NCBI RefSeq assembly: GCF_910578445.1
Contig: NZ_CAJTQC010000019.1
Location: 1 to 60,344, forward strand
Direction: 5' to 3'
Length of the DNA stretch: 60,344 bases
Origin: an uncultured Duncaniella sp.
GTDB taxonomy: Bacteria; Bacteroidota; Bacteroidia; Bacteroidales; Muribaculaceae
Below the pieces are notes generated by a model. The model ran no database searches and had not been told where the DNA came from. It saw only the letters and a program-made list of their open reading frames with translations. Shown piece by piece: positions 1 through 8,178 of this stretch. The first letter of the stretch is position 1. Every line of letters starts with the position of its first letter. Made by a program: the position numbers and the translations under genes.

Positions 1-40
1 AGGCTGATGCCTCTGCACGTTGAGTAGCACTCAAAAATTA

Positions 41-56
41 TTTAGGACAATATTGG
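41..56 (+). repeat. 16-bp sequence repeated inverted at the right end
   Basis: TTTAGGACAATATTGG here is the exact reverse complement of 60291-60306. The flanks do not match beyond the 16 bases. One such match in 60 kb of AT-rich DNA may be chance, but both copies lie within about 60 bases of the window ends. Confidence 0.5.
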
Positions 57-91
57 ATTTAGAGAGTAAATTTTAATATTTAAAATAAACA

Positions 92-197
92 GGTTTATAA
101 AATAAACCGTGCTTGGAAAAATAAAAGAGTAAACTCGCGCGATGTCACTCTTTATAAATTTCACACTGCAAAAATAAATCAGTTTATTTTATAAACC
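92..197. repeat. pair of inverted AT-rich repeats
   Basis: GGTTTATAAAATAAAC at 92-107 is the exact reverse complement of 182-197. The left copy is itself a palindrome, GGTTTAT-AAA-ATAAACC (92-108). The two copies could pair with each other or each form a small cruciform. They lie in non-coding DNA downstream of ftsH. Confidence 0.6.
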
Positions 198-269
198 AAA
201 TTTTTCAAGGATTATTTTTATTATCGCTCATATTTTTTAGAATCAAATCCACAATAAAGCAATGAAAAT

Positions 270-302
270 GACCACTACACCATTAACACCGGTGCAGTGG
301 CC
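270..302 (-). terminator. hairpin downstream of ftsH
   Basis: A 12-bp stem with a 9-base loop lies 40 bases past the ftsH stop. Two positions that would be A-C mismatches in plus-strand RNA are G-U pairs in minus-strand RNA, so the hairpin is complete only in the ftsH transcript. The following minus-strand sequence is moderately T-rich (ATTTTC). Confidence 0.6.
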
Positions 303-342
303 ATACGATTGATTGACGTAACTAATGAGTATTTATTTTCTA

Positions 343-2502
343 TCAGTCTTTTTTAAAAGGAGGAGGAGTAGGAATCGGTTTGTCATCTCCGTCTTTGTCA
401 GTTTCATTATCCGGATTCTTGGATTCAGGCGAAACTTCAACCACAGTCTCCGTAACGTCGACTACCTCGGCTGTCAACTCTGAAGACTCATCTGATTTCT
501 CATTATCCTTCTTCTCCTTTTCTTTTTCAGCTTCTTCAAGAGCGCGTTTTGCATCACGCTCCGCCTGTAGCTTCATGATTTCTTCAGTGCGCGACTTCCA
601 CTGACGCTTTCCGAAGATGTTGACAAGATCCTCGGCATACATCACCTCCTTCGTCAGAAGAGTCTCGGAAAGTTTGGCGTGACCCTCTTTGTGCTCGCGA
701 AGAATCTGTTTAGCACGCTCATACTGCTCGTTTATAATACGCGACACCTCGTCATCAATCTGCTTAGCGCGCTCACCGCCATAGGGCTTCGAGAATCCAT
801 ACGACTGACCTGTAGAATCATAGTAGCACACATTTGGAATCTTTTCGCTCATGCCATAGTAGACCACTATAGCATATGCCATCTTGGTGACTTTCTCAAG
901 GTCGTTGAGAGCGCCGGTGGAAACCTGTCCCAAAGTCAGCTCCTCGGCCGCACGGCCGCCGAGAGTCATACACATCTGGTCGAGAAGAGCCTGAAGCGGA
1001 GTAATCTGCCGCTCCTCGGGCATATACCATGCAGCGCCCAATGCCATGCCGCGAGGCACGATTGACACCTTGACCATTTCATTGGAGTATTCAAGGAACC
1101 ACGACACTGTGGCATGGCCCGCCTCATGGATAGCGATAGCCTGCTTCTCGTCAGCCGAAATAATCTTGGAGCTATGTTCAAGACCTCCGATTATGCGGTC
1201 AATCGCAGCCATAAAGCTCTCACGGTCAACAGCCGTCTTATTATTACGGGCTGCGATAAGCGCAGCTTCGTTACATACGTTCGCAATGTCAGCGCCACAG
1301 AAGCCTGCTGTCTGGCGAGCCATAAGGTCGACATCGACCGACTCATCAGTCTTGATGTTGCGAAGATGCACCTTGAACACTTCTATGCGGTCTTTAAGCT
1401 CAGGAAGGTCGACATTAATCTGACGGTCAAAACGTCCGGCACGAAGAAGAGCCTTGTCAAGAATATCGGCACGGTTGGTCGCCGCGAGGATAATCACACC
1501 GCTATTAGTCCCGAAGCCGTCCATTTCGGTGAGAAGCTGGTTGAGCGTATTTTCGCGCTCGTCGTTAGCGCCCATATTGGGATTCTTTCCACGCGCACGA
1601 CCGACGGCATCGATTTCGTCGATAAACACAATGCAGGGAGCTTTCTCCTTAGCCTGACGGAAAAGGTCGCGGACACGCGAAGCACCGACACCCACAAACA
1701 TTTCGACAAAGTCAGAACCCGACATCGAGAAGAACGGCACATTGGCCTCGCCTGCCACAGCCTTGGCAAGAAGAGTCTTACCTGTTCCCGGAGGGCCTAC
1801 GAGCAGAGCGCCTTTAGGAATCTTCGCACCAAGATCGGTGTAACGCTGCGGATTACGAAGGAACTCCACAATCTCACGGATTTCGGTCTTGGCCTCTGTC
1901 AATCCGGCAACATCCTTGAATGTGACATCTGTGCCCTCACCCTTATCAAAAACCTTGGGTTTGGATTTGCCAACATTAAAAACGCCACCGGGGCCTCCGC
2001 CACTCGCGCCTCCCGACATCCGGCGCATCATGATGAACCAGAATGCCACCAGAAGAACTATAGGACCGAATGTCCATAAGAGAGTCGAATAATCCGAAGC
2101 CTTCTCATATTTCACATGTCCGTTATATATACCCTTTTCAGCCCACATGTCAATCTTGTCCTGAAGACGGTCGGCAGAGGGAATATCTGTCACGATACGT
2201 GCAATCTTGCCCTTTCCGCTCTGATATTGGCTTTCAGGGAAAATGGCACTCGCGAGAGAATCAGACAGAACTGCTTCCGCACGGTTGGTATTGGTATAGA
2301 CGGTCATGTCTCCAACACCACCGTTAGTCACATATTCTTCAAATTTTGTAAAACTTACATCTTTAGTTATCGAATTGTCATCGATATAGAGCATGCCAAG
2401 AAGAAACACTATTATTATAGCGTAGGCCCAATACATGCTAAACTTTATCCCTATCGGCTTTTTAGGCTTAGGGTTGTTGTTGGGAGGAGTCTGTGAACTC
2501 AT
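343..2502 (-). CDS. ftsH: ATP-dependent zinc metalloprotease FtsH
   Basis: Membrane-anchored AAA+ protease that removes misfolded or unassembled membrane proteins and some cytosolic substrates. The 719-residue protein has an N-terminal membrane segment at about 19-40, a periplasmic FtsH-extracellular domain, a second membrane segment at about 141-160, then a Gly-rich linker. Walker A GPPGTGKT is at 236-243, Walker B FIDEID at 293-298, and the zinc motif HEAGH at 459-463. The C-terminus is a charged Glu/Lys tail ending in a Pro-rich stretch, a common variable region. It follows rsfS by 48 bases and probably shares its transcript; a terminator-like hairpin follows it. Confidence 0.98.
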   Translation of the reverse strand: MSSQTPPNNNPKPKKPIGIKFSMYWAYAIIIVFLLGMLYIDDNSITKDVSFTKFEEYVTNGGVGDMTVYTNTNRAEAVLSDSLASAIFPESQYQSGKGKIARIVTDIPSADRLQDKIDMWAEKGIYNGHVKYEKASDYSTLLWTFGPIVLLVAFWFIMMRRMSGGASGGGPGGVFNVGKSKPKVFDKGEGTDVTFKDVAGLTEAKTEIREIVEFLRNPQRYTDLGAKIPKGALLVGPPGTGKTLLAKAVAGEANVPFFSMSGSDFVEMFVGVGASRVRDLFRQAKEKAPCIVFIDEIDAVGRARGKNPNMGANDERENTLNQLLTEMDGFGTNSGVIILAATNRADILDKALLRAGRFDRQINVDLPELKDRIEVFKVHLRNIKTDESVDVDLMARQTAGFCGADIANVCNEAALIAARNNKTAVDRESFMAAIDRIIGGLEHSSKIISADEKQAIAIHEAGHATVSWFLEYSNEMVKVSIVPRGMALGAAWYMPEERQITPLQALLDQMCMTLGGRAAEELTLGQVSTGALNDLEKVTKMAYAIVVYYGMSEKIPNVCYYDSTGQSYGFSKPYGGERAKQIDDEVSRIINEQYERAKQILREHKEGHAKLSETLLTKEVMYAEDLVNIFGKRQWKSRTEEIMKLQAERDAKRALEEAEKEKEKKDNEKSDESSELTAEVVDVTETVVEVSPESKNPDNETDKDGDDKPIPTPPPFKKD

Positions 2503-2550
2503 AATGTGTCAATGCTTGCAATTGTTAGGATAAAATAGCTGTACGGACAA

Positions 2551-2913
2551 TCAGTCTTCGTCCGGATAGTCCGTAATCCGTGCGTCACTCCACAGGTCTT
2601 CGAGATCATAGAGACTGCGTGTCTCAGGAAGAAAGACGTGCACGAGTGTATCGCCATAGTCTATGACTATCCATTGCGAATTTCCATAGCCGTCGTAATT
2701 ATATGGTTTGATATGCTCTTTTTCGAGCAAATATTCTCTGACGCTGTCAGCCACGGCAGCTACATGCTGAGTAGATGTGCCCTCACATATTATAAACCTG
2801 CGCGCTGCAGCGGTATCGATTTCACTCATATCCACTGTCGTGATCTTGCGGCCTTTGCGCTCGCGGATTCCCTCGATGACGAGAGGAAGTATGTCAATTG
2901 TTTTTTCTGTCAT
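2551..2913 (-). CDS. rsfS: Ribosome silencing factor RsfS (Iojap family)
   Basis: Binds uL14 on the large ribosomal subunit and blocks subunit joining, lowering translation under nutrient limitation. The 120-residue frame shows the family core, including IDTAAARRFIICEGTSTQHV, then the W-I-V-I-D-Y-G-D strand and VHVF near the C-terminus. A longer frame opens at 2994, but that start lies at or upstream of the predicted promoter (2982-2989), so the ATG at 2913 (MTEKTIDILP) is preferred; it also matches the usual family length. It is transcribed ahead of ftsH, a neighbourhood I recall from other Bacteroidales. Confidence 0.95.
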   Translation of the reverse strand: MTEKTIDILPLVIEGIRERKGRKITTVDMSEIDTAAARRFIICEGTSTQHVAAVADSVREYLLEKEHIKPYNYDGYGNSQWIVIDYGDTLVHVFLPETRSLYDLEDLWSDARITDYPDED

Positions 2914-2981
2914 GAATTTTGCTTCGATAGACGTTGAAACTTTTAAATTATCTGAATCTAAATTATGTGATAAATTAGACA

Positions 2982-2989
2982 CAAAGGTA
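2982..2989 (-). promoter_or_regulatory. -7 element of the rsfS-ftsH promoter
   Basis: On the minus strand this reads TACCTTTG, an exact match to the Bacteroidota -7 element TAnnTTTG. No clear -33 TTTG is seen at the right spacing. It would start transcription near 2975, about 60 bases upstream of the chosen rsfS start. Confidence 0.6.
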
Positions 2990-3147
2990 ATCATTTTCCT
3001 TGAATTATCATGAACTGATTAAAAATCGTGTCAGCGTTATACTCTTAACAATTGTTATACACATTTAGTTTTACATGCCGGCCTAAACCATCTGAAAATA
3101 CCCGGCGCAAAAGATTGGTAAAAATATGTTAAATCAGATTGCATCGC

Positions 3148-3178
3148 TTGCACATTTAAATAAAACTGCCTACCTTTG
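3148..3178 (+). promoter_or_regulatory. promoter of tRNA-Glu
   Basis: A -33 element TTGC (3148-3151), a 19-base spacer and an exact -7 element TACCTTTG (3171-3178). The tRNA begins 57 bases downstream. Confidence 0.7.
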
Positions 3179-3235
3179 CACTGTCGAAATGAGAGACATC
3201 ACGACAAGTCAATCTTCAAACCGACATAACCAACC

Positions 3236-3307
3236 GGCCCATTCGTCTAACGGTTAGGACGCAAGTTTCTCACACTTGAAATAGCAGTTCGATTCTGCTA
3301 TGGGCTA
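3236..3307 (+). tRNA. tRNA-Glu (anticodon CTC)
   Basis: A 72-base cloverleaf. The acceptor stem pairs 3236-3242 with 3300-3306, including a G-U first pair; A3307 is the discriminator. The anticodon stem CAAGT/ACTTG encloses the loop TTCTCAC, with anticodon CTC at 3269-3271. The T arm carries GTTCGATTC. CCA is not encoded, as is usual in this phylum. The gene stands alone with its own promoter and terminator. Confidence 0.95.
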
Positions 3308-3316
3308 CAAGAAAAA

Positions 3317-3353
3317 CAAACGGCTCTCTCACCAAGAAAGAGTCGTTTTTATT
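3317..3353 (+). terminator. Rho-independent terminator of tRNA-Glu
   Basis: Stem AACGGCTCT / AGAGTCGTT with one G-T wobble and a loop of about ten bases, followed by TTTTTATTTTT. It begins about ten bases after the tRNA. Confidence 0.85.
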
Positions 3354-3376
3354 TTTCATAAAATTTAAATTTCCTA

Positions 3377-3408
3377 TTTGGAAAATTAAACGAAATACAT
3401 TAATTTTG
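3377..3408 (+). promoter_or_regulatory. strong promoter of a non-coding RNA
   Basis: Exact -33 TTTG (3377-3380), a 20-base spacer and exact -7 TAATTTTG (3401-3408). This is among the best promoter matches in the window, yet no coding frame follows. The predicted start is about 3415. Confidence 0.75.
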
Positions 3409-3414
3409 TGTTGT

Positions 3415-3660
3415 AAAATTGAGAGTAAATAAAATCCCGCGCCGGAGCACGATTGGGAAACTCATCAATTATTTTTGAAATACCGAGACAAGCTTCGCCG
3501 CCCAATGGCGGGCCTCAGTCCTCTTCGGAGGAAGGCATAACTGCCCGGAGGATTACAAAGGACGGCAAGCACTCAAATCCTGTCATTCGGAGTTTCATCA
3601 TCTTCCTCCGGCGCTTCTCATAAGCTGACATCCGTTCACTGCGGATGTCAGCTAATTTTT
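3415..3660 (+). ncRNA. candidate structured non-coding RNA, about 240 nt
   Basis: Between an exact promoter and a strong terminator lies a GC-richer stretch without a convincing coding frame. It is enclosed by a 9-bp helix (GCGCCGGAG 3439-3447 with CTCCGGCGC 3606-3614) and a nested 7-bp helix (3457-3463 with 3590-3596). Inside are a CCGCC-CAAT-GGCGG hairpin (3498-3511) and a UUCG-capped hairpin (3519-3532) extended by GCC/GGC. The shape is a branched fold of about 176 nt. I do not recognise tmRNA, RNase P RNA or SRP RNA signatures. A 6S-type RNA such as the Bacteroidales-1 class is possible but not shown. Confidence 0.65.
3623..3660 (+). terminator. Rho-independent terminator of the candidate RNA
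   Basis: A perfect 12-bp stem (3623-3634 with 3642-3653) and a 7-base loop, followed by AATTTTT. It closes the transcript that starts near 3415. Confidence 0.85.
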
Positions 3661-3804
3661 ATACCCTACCCCATCATTTCACCGAAGCTGAAGCGACACA
3701 ATATAGATACAAGCATCCCCTGGCTGTCATTCACAACCGGGGGGATGCCGTATGGCGCTCTCCGCCAACAAAAAAGAAAGCGGAGTGCAAAGACTTAATA
3801 TCTA
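3661..3804. other. spacer between the candidate RNA and pfp
   Basis: No gene seen. It contains an 8-bp inverted repeat GCATCCCC/GGGGATGC (3713-3720 with 3741-3748) with a 20-base loop. This could fold in the 3' end of the pfp transcript, but no T-run follows it on the minus strand. Confidence 0.5.
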
Positions 3805-5460
3805 TTAATATTTACGACGCTTCTGCTCGTAAACAAGGGTAAGTGAGGGCTGGTCGCATACTTCAACCGGACCGAAGTACTGGATAGGACCGGGATATAC
3901 GTAACAGGTCTCACGCTTCCACTGGTCACGCTCCTTTGCAAACTTGAGGAACGGTGCACCGTCAAGCTCGACAAGCGCCTTGCGGATCACAGGCTTCATC
4001 TCTCCGTGACGACGTTCCATGTTCATCATCATAGTGATAGGTATACCGCCGGCAATCCAGTTGACAGGAGCGAAAGTCAGATTGCGAAGGCTTGACATGT
4101 AGCCGGTCTTGCCAGCCGCGATAAGGCATGCTGCTGTATAGCCAAGCGCATAGCAATAGTTGGCATCAAAGTTCGACGGGTCTGCGCAACGGCCTTCATA
4201 ACCGAAGAAGTGGTGCATTGTTGCATACTTTCCTTTGTACTTACCTTCCGCAGCGAGCTGTTCAAGACGCTTGCCCACCATTTCAGAGAGAAGCTTTTCT
4301 GTTTCAATAAGCGAAACCTGCACATTTCCGTGGGGGTCGCGGTCAAGTGTAAGCTGACGGGCAACGCCGGCCGGAAGCGAAGCATAGGTCTTCGCGTTCT
4401 CTTCGCTCAGCTGGGCGACAACCCACTCACGCTGTTTTTCAGGATCAATCGCTGCAAATTCACCAGCCTTAGCAGCGAGAAGGTCGTTGAGTTCAGCGAT
4501 AAGCGCCTTGACAGCAGGGATAAATTCAATGAGGCCCTCAGGAATAAGCACAACACCATAATTGTTTCCATCGTTAGCACAAGCAACAACTGACTCAGCG
4601 ATGTCATCGACAACCTGAGCAAGAGTCATGTTCTTTGCCTCGACCTCCTCAGACACTATACAAACATTAGGCTGGCACTGCAGGGCACACTCGAGAGCGA
4701 TGTGTGACGCAGAACGGCCCATGAGCTTGATGAAATGCCAATATTTCTTAGCCGAGTTACAGTCACGCTGGATATTTCCGATAACTTCAGAATAAACCTT
4801 AGTCGCAGTATCAAAACCGAAAGAAGTTTCAATCACATCATTCTTAAGGTCTCCGTCGATAGTCTTAGGCACACCAATCACCTGCACGCCTGCGCCAATA
4901 GCCTTGTAATATTCAGCAAGGATAGCAGCATTAGTGTTTGAGTCGTCGCCTCCGATTATCACGAGAGCCTTGATGTCAAGCTCGCGGAGAATCTCAAGAC
5001 CCTTGTCGAACTGTTCTTTTGTCTCAAGCTTCGTTCTGCCGGAACCTATGATGTCAAAACCGCCGGTGTTGCGATATTCATCAATAATATCAGCTGTGAG
5101 CTCCTTATATTTATGGTCAACAAGACCACCGGGGCCCATGAGGAAGCCATATAGACGGCTCTTGCGGTTGATACTCTTTATACCATCGAAAAGACCGCTG
5201 ATGACATTGTGTCCGCCGGGGGCCTGACCTCCGGAGAGAATCACGCCTACATTAATCGGCTCGGCCGACTCAGTTGCAGGAACTTTTTCAAAACGGATTT
5301 CAGGAAGGCCATATGTATTCGGGAAAAGATTCTTAATATCTTCCTGATCACCGGCCGACTGAGTCGGCTGACCTTCTACAACTTTTACTCCACCGGTAAG
5401 AACGATTGGAAGTTGGGGCTTGTAAGCCGCACGGGCTTGCTGCAAAGCACTTTTTTTCAT
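3805..5460 (-). CDS. pfp: Diphosphate--fructose-6-phosphate 1-phosphotransferase
   Basis: PPi-dependent phosphofructokinase that interconverts fructose 6-phosphate and fructose 1,6-bisphosphate in glycolysis and gluconeogenesis. The 551-residue protein is the long form of the family. It has GVILSGGQAPGGHN near the N-terminus, IIGGDDSNTNA (GGDD marks PPi use, where ATP enzymes have GGDG), and the catalytic PKTIDGDL motif. A frame opens further upstream at 5538, but MKKSALQQAR at 5460 is the natural start; the 26 extra residues are low-complexity Asn/Gln-rich and unlike the family. It appears monocistronic. Confidence 0.96.
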   Translation of the reverse strand: MKKSALQQARAAYKPQLPIVLTGGVKVVEGQPTQSAGDQEDIKNLFPNTYGLPEIRFEKVPATESAEPINVGVILSGGQAPGGHNVISGLFDGIKSINRKSRLYGFLMGPGGLVDHKYKELTADIIDEYRNTGGFDIIGSGRTKLETKEQFDKGLEILRELDIKALVIIGGDDSNTNAAILAEYYKAIGAGVQVIGVPKTIDGDLKNDVIETSFGFDTATKVYSEVIGNIQRDCNSAKKYWHFIKLMGRSASHIALECALQCQPNVCIVSEEVEAKNMTLAQVVDDIAESVVACANDGNNYGVVLIPEGLIEFIPAVKALIAELNDLLAAKAGEFAAIDPEKQREWVVAQLSEENAKTYASLPAGVARQLTLDRDPHGNVQVSLIETEKLLSEMVGKRLEQLAAEGKYKGKYATMHHFFGYEGRCADPSNFDANYCYALGYTAACLIAAGKTGYMSSLRNLTFAPVNWIAGGIPITMMMNMERRHGEMKPVIRKALVELDGAPFLKFAKERDQWKRETCYVYPGPIQYFGPVEVCDQPSLTLVYEQKRRKY

Positions 5461-5565
5461 TTGAGAGTTATTAGAATTTACTTGATTTTTATCATTTTGC
5501 AAGAAGGAGAGGCCATTTTGAATGCAAAAAGCAATCAAAACCTATGATTAAGGTCTTAACATACG

Positions 5566-5597
5566 CAAAGGTCGCAAATATTTCGCAAAAAATCAAG
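5566..5597 (-). promoter_or_regulatory. probable pfp promoter
   Basis: Minus strand: -33 CTTG (5597-5594), a 20-base spacer and -7 GACCTTTG (5573-5566), each one base off consensus. It predicts a leader of about 100 bases before pfp. Confidence 0.45.
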
Positions 5598-5962
5598 AAA
5601 TTGAGCACCTCAAAATTATCAATACTCAATATCACGCACAGCAGTGTTAAAATACGCAAAATATTGTAAATTACACACCGTTGCCATATATGTGCAATTC
5701 ATTATTTATTACGTATTTAGGTCGCCAATACACACTCATCGTTTTAACACTTACATCAACAAGCCTTCTAAATTGCCAATAACATAGACCAATCGTAAAG
5801 AAATTCCGAGGAGAATATAGTTAAGATGTGTTAATTATTGTATTCAAACCACCATAATTCACCGTTTTCATTAACATTTTAAACTTTCATGCAAAATTAT
5901 GTTACATTCTCTTTCGAAATCTTTTAAACAGGCCAAAACACCATATCTCAACATTTTGCGAT
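5598..5962. other. AT-rich divergent spacer between pfp and the NlpC/P60 gene
   Basis: Very AT-rich DNA with no plausible coding frame and no hairpin that stands out. It separates two divergent promoters. Confidence 0.6.
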
Positions 5963-5993
5963 TTTGAAAAAAAGGATTTCTTGAGTAATTTTG
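5963..5993 (+). promoter_or_regulatory. promoter of the NlpC/P60 gene
   Basis: Exact -33 TTTG (5963-5966), a 19-base spacer and exact -7 TAATTTTG (5986-5993). The predicted leader is about 60 bases. Confidence 0.75.
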
Positions 5994-6061
5994 CAATGTG
6001 AAATTAAAATCAATCACAGTTTTTCACATAATCTTAATTTAAAAATTATCAACACTGACTC

Positions 6062-6697
6062 ATGAAGAGGTCAATAACCATATCTATAGTATCACTTTTA
6101 ATGAGTTGCGGCGCGGCCCTTACAGCCAAAGCAGACAACCCGACCCCATATAAATTACCCACAGCCCATACAACTGCGGTTGAAGCAAGCTCCTCTATAA
6201 TGGAAAGCAGCTTCGAAACCGTCAGAGCATTTTCCCCTTTTGCCGCTGAAGAATCAGTGGAGCAAGCTTCCGGCACAGACAACGGCGAACTCATCAACCA
6301 GCTTAAAGATTTCGCCTCGAAATACCTCGGAACCCGTTATCGCCGTGGCAGTGCAGGCCCAAAGGCATTTGACTGCTCAGGATTCATCGGTTTTGTATTC
6401 AAAAACTTCGGCTTCAACCTCAGTCGCTCTTCAAGCACCCAGTATCACGAAGGAGAGAAAGTTGAGACAGGAGACCTCCGCCCCGGCGATCTCATGTTTT
6501 TCTCAGGCAGAGGAGGCGGCCGTTCCCGAGTGGGCCATGTAGCCATGGTGGTCGACGTAAACCCCGACGGCTCATGCGTATTTATCCACGCATCTACCTC
6601 TCAAGGTGTTGTATATCAGAAATTCCCCGACGGGGGTTATTACTCCAAACGCTATATCGGAGCAAAACGCATCATTCCGGCTGATGCCAAGGCATGA
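6062..6697 (+). CDS. Secreted NlpC/P60 family peptidoglycan hydrolase
   Basis: A C40-family cysteine peptidase expected to cut peptide stems of peptidoglycan in the periplasm. A signal peptide covers about residues 1-24 (ends TAKA). A linker of about 50 residues is followed by the NlpC/P60 domain: catalytic Cys105 in DCSGF, His159 in VGHVAMV and third polar residue His176 in FIHAS. No SH3 or LysM targeting domain is present, so it is a minimal 211-residue member. It stands alone with its own promoter and shares a bidirectional terminator with the convergent DUF1015 gene. Confidence 0.93.
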   Translation: MKRSITISIVSLLMSCGAALTAKADNPTPYKLPTAHTTAVEASSSIMESSFETVRAFSPFAAEESVEQASGTDNGELINQLKDFASKYLGTRYRRGSAGPKAFDCSGFIGFVFKNFGFNLSRSSSTQYHEGEKVETGDLRPGDLMFFSGRGGGRSRVGHVAMVVDVNPDGSCVFIHASTSQGVVYQKFPDGGYYSKRYIGAKRIIPADAKA

Positions 6698-6757
6698 TTA
6701 AGGAATGAAAAAACAAACGAATATACAATTTTCAGACATCAGACATAGATAGAAAGT

Positions 6758-6800
6758 AAAACTCACGACACCGCGACGGTATCGTGAGTTTTTTATTTTT
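6758..6800. terminator. bidirectional Rho-independent terminator
   Basis: The stem AAAACTCACGA / TCGTGAGTTTT continues through an internal ACCG/CGGT helix with a small loop. The plus strand then reads TTTTTTATTTTT. On the minus strand the stem base itself supplies TTTT. It lies between convergent genes ending at 6697 and 6820. Confidence 0.85.
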
Positions 6801-6819
6801 GTAATGACTATGCCGATAA

Positions 6820-8064
6820 TTAATCCAAACGATGGATAATCAGGCCTGAGCGGAGCTTCGGCTCAAACCAAGTAGTTTTCGGAGGCATGATATTACCTGA
6901 ATCAGCAATATCCATGAGCTGTTTCATCGACACAGGATAAAGAGCGAGAGCCATTGCCATCTCTCCTGAATCGACACGGCGCTTGAGTTCGCCAAGACCA
7001 CGGATGCCACCGACAAAATCAATACGCTTGTCGCTGCGAAGATCTGTTATGCCAAGGATATCGCGCAGGATAAGATCGCTCGATATAGTCACATCAAGCA
7101 CACCGATAGGATCATCATCATTATAAGTTCCCTCTTTTGCTGTGAGCGAATACCACACTCCGCCAAGATAAAGCGAGAAGTTATGGAGTGAAGCGGGACG
7201 GTATTCATCAGCTCCCATTTCTTCAACCACAAAATGCTCGCCAAGGCGGCCGATGAATTCTTCAGGTGAAAGCCCATTAAGATCCTTGACCACACGGTTG
7301 TAGTCAATAATATTAAGATGTGAAGCCGGGAAAGCAACTGCAAGGAAGTAGTTGTATTCCTCATCGCCTGTATGTGCGGGATTTGCAAGCGCCTTTTCAT
7401 GTCCGACAAGAGCGGCCGCAGCCGAGCGATGGTGACCGTCGGCAATGTAGAGATATGGGATTTTTGCGAATTCCTCGGTTATGGTCGCAATCATCTCCTC
7501 ATCGTCAATCACCCAAAAGTGATGCCCGAAACCGTCGGGAGCAGTGAAATCATACTCAGGTTCTCCTGCAGTTACGACGTCGATCACTTTCTGAAGCGCA
7601 TCGTTGTCGGGGAAAGCGAAGAACACAGGTTCGATATTGGCATTATTGATACGGACATGCTTCATGCGGTCCTCTTCCTTATCCCTACGGGTAAGCTCAT
7701 GCTTTTTAATGCGACCCTCCATATAGTCAGCCACATTGGCAGCGACAACGATGCCATATTGAGTGCGGCCATTCATAGTCTGAGCGTAGATATAATAATG
7801 CTCGCTATCATCCTGCACAAGCCATCCGTTTCCACAGAAAGCATTGAAATTTTCGACTGCCTTGTCGTAGACTTCCGGAGCGTGCTCATCAGTACCCGGA
7901 GCAAAATCAATCTCAGGCTTTATTATGTGATAGAGCGAACGAGGATTGCCTTCGGCTTCCTTACGGGCTTCCTCAGAGTTAAGCACATCATAGGGACGCG
8001 ATGCCACTTCAGTGACCATTTCGCGCGGAGGGCGAATGCCCTTGAACGGTTTTACTTTTGCCAT
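6820..8064 (-). CDS. DUF1015 family protein
   Basis: A conserved protein of 414 residues with no established biochemical function. Family hallmarks visible are the N-terminal KPFKGIRPP, RPYDVL, SLYHIIKPE and the central YIADGHHRSAAA motif, which looks like a conserved His-rich site. The start at 8064 (MAKVKPF) is chosen over an upstream frame at 8115, whose extra residues are not family-like. In many bacteria this family sits beside the serine-biosynthesis genes serA/serC, as I recall; here it follows purA by 114 bases. Confidence 0.92.
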   Translation of the reverse strand: MAKVKPFKGIRPPREMVTEVASRPYDVLNSEEARKEAEGNPRSLYHIIKPEIDFAPGTDEHAPEVYDKAVENFNAFCGNGWLVQDDSEHYYIYAQTMNGRTQYGIVVAANVADYMEGRIKKHELTRRDKEEDRMKHVRINNANIEPVFFAFPDNDALQKVIDVVTAGEPEYDFTAPDGFGHHFWVIDDEEMIATITEEFAKIPYLYIADGHHRSAAAALVGHEKALANPAHTGDEEYNYFLAVAFPASHLNIIDYNRVVKDLNGLSPEEFIGRLGEHFVVEEMGADEYRPASLHNFSLYLGGVWYSLTAKEGTYNDDDPIGVLDVTISSDLILRDILGITDLRSDKRIDFVGGIRGLGELKRRVDSGEMAMALALYPVSMKQLMDIADSGNIMPPKTTWFEPKLRSGLIIHRLD

Positions 8065-8178
8065 GGTTTCAGAGGTTAACTTGATTAAGGTATGGAAAAA
8101 TAGAGCCAGACTCATCGCGAAACCGTCCTGCGACAGCCCGCGACGGTCATGGCTTCCATTGTCAATAAAATTTATCGC

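Larger units (their letters stand above)
1..269. other. AT-rich non-coding left edge
   Basis: No open frame of useful length is visible. The stretch lies downstream of ftsH and is AT-rich. It holds two related inverted-repeat elements (92-108 and 182-197) and, at 41-56, a 16-mer that recurs in inverted form at the far right end of the window. Any gene beyond the left edge cannot be seen. Confidence 0.6.

Noticed and set aside
1114..2079. 321-codon open frame opposite ftsH
   Set aside because: A shadow of ftsH with no start context, promoter or recognisable domain.
3055..3063. Single TTATACACA DnaA box upstream of tRNA-Glu
   Set aside because: One isolated 9-mer is expected by chance in AT-rich DNA and no second box or melting region is nearby, so it is not called an origin.
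3645..3842. 65-codon frame across the RNA terminator and pfp end
   Set aside because: It begins inside the terminator stem of the candidate RNA and overlaps the pfp stop; no coding signature.
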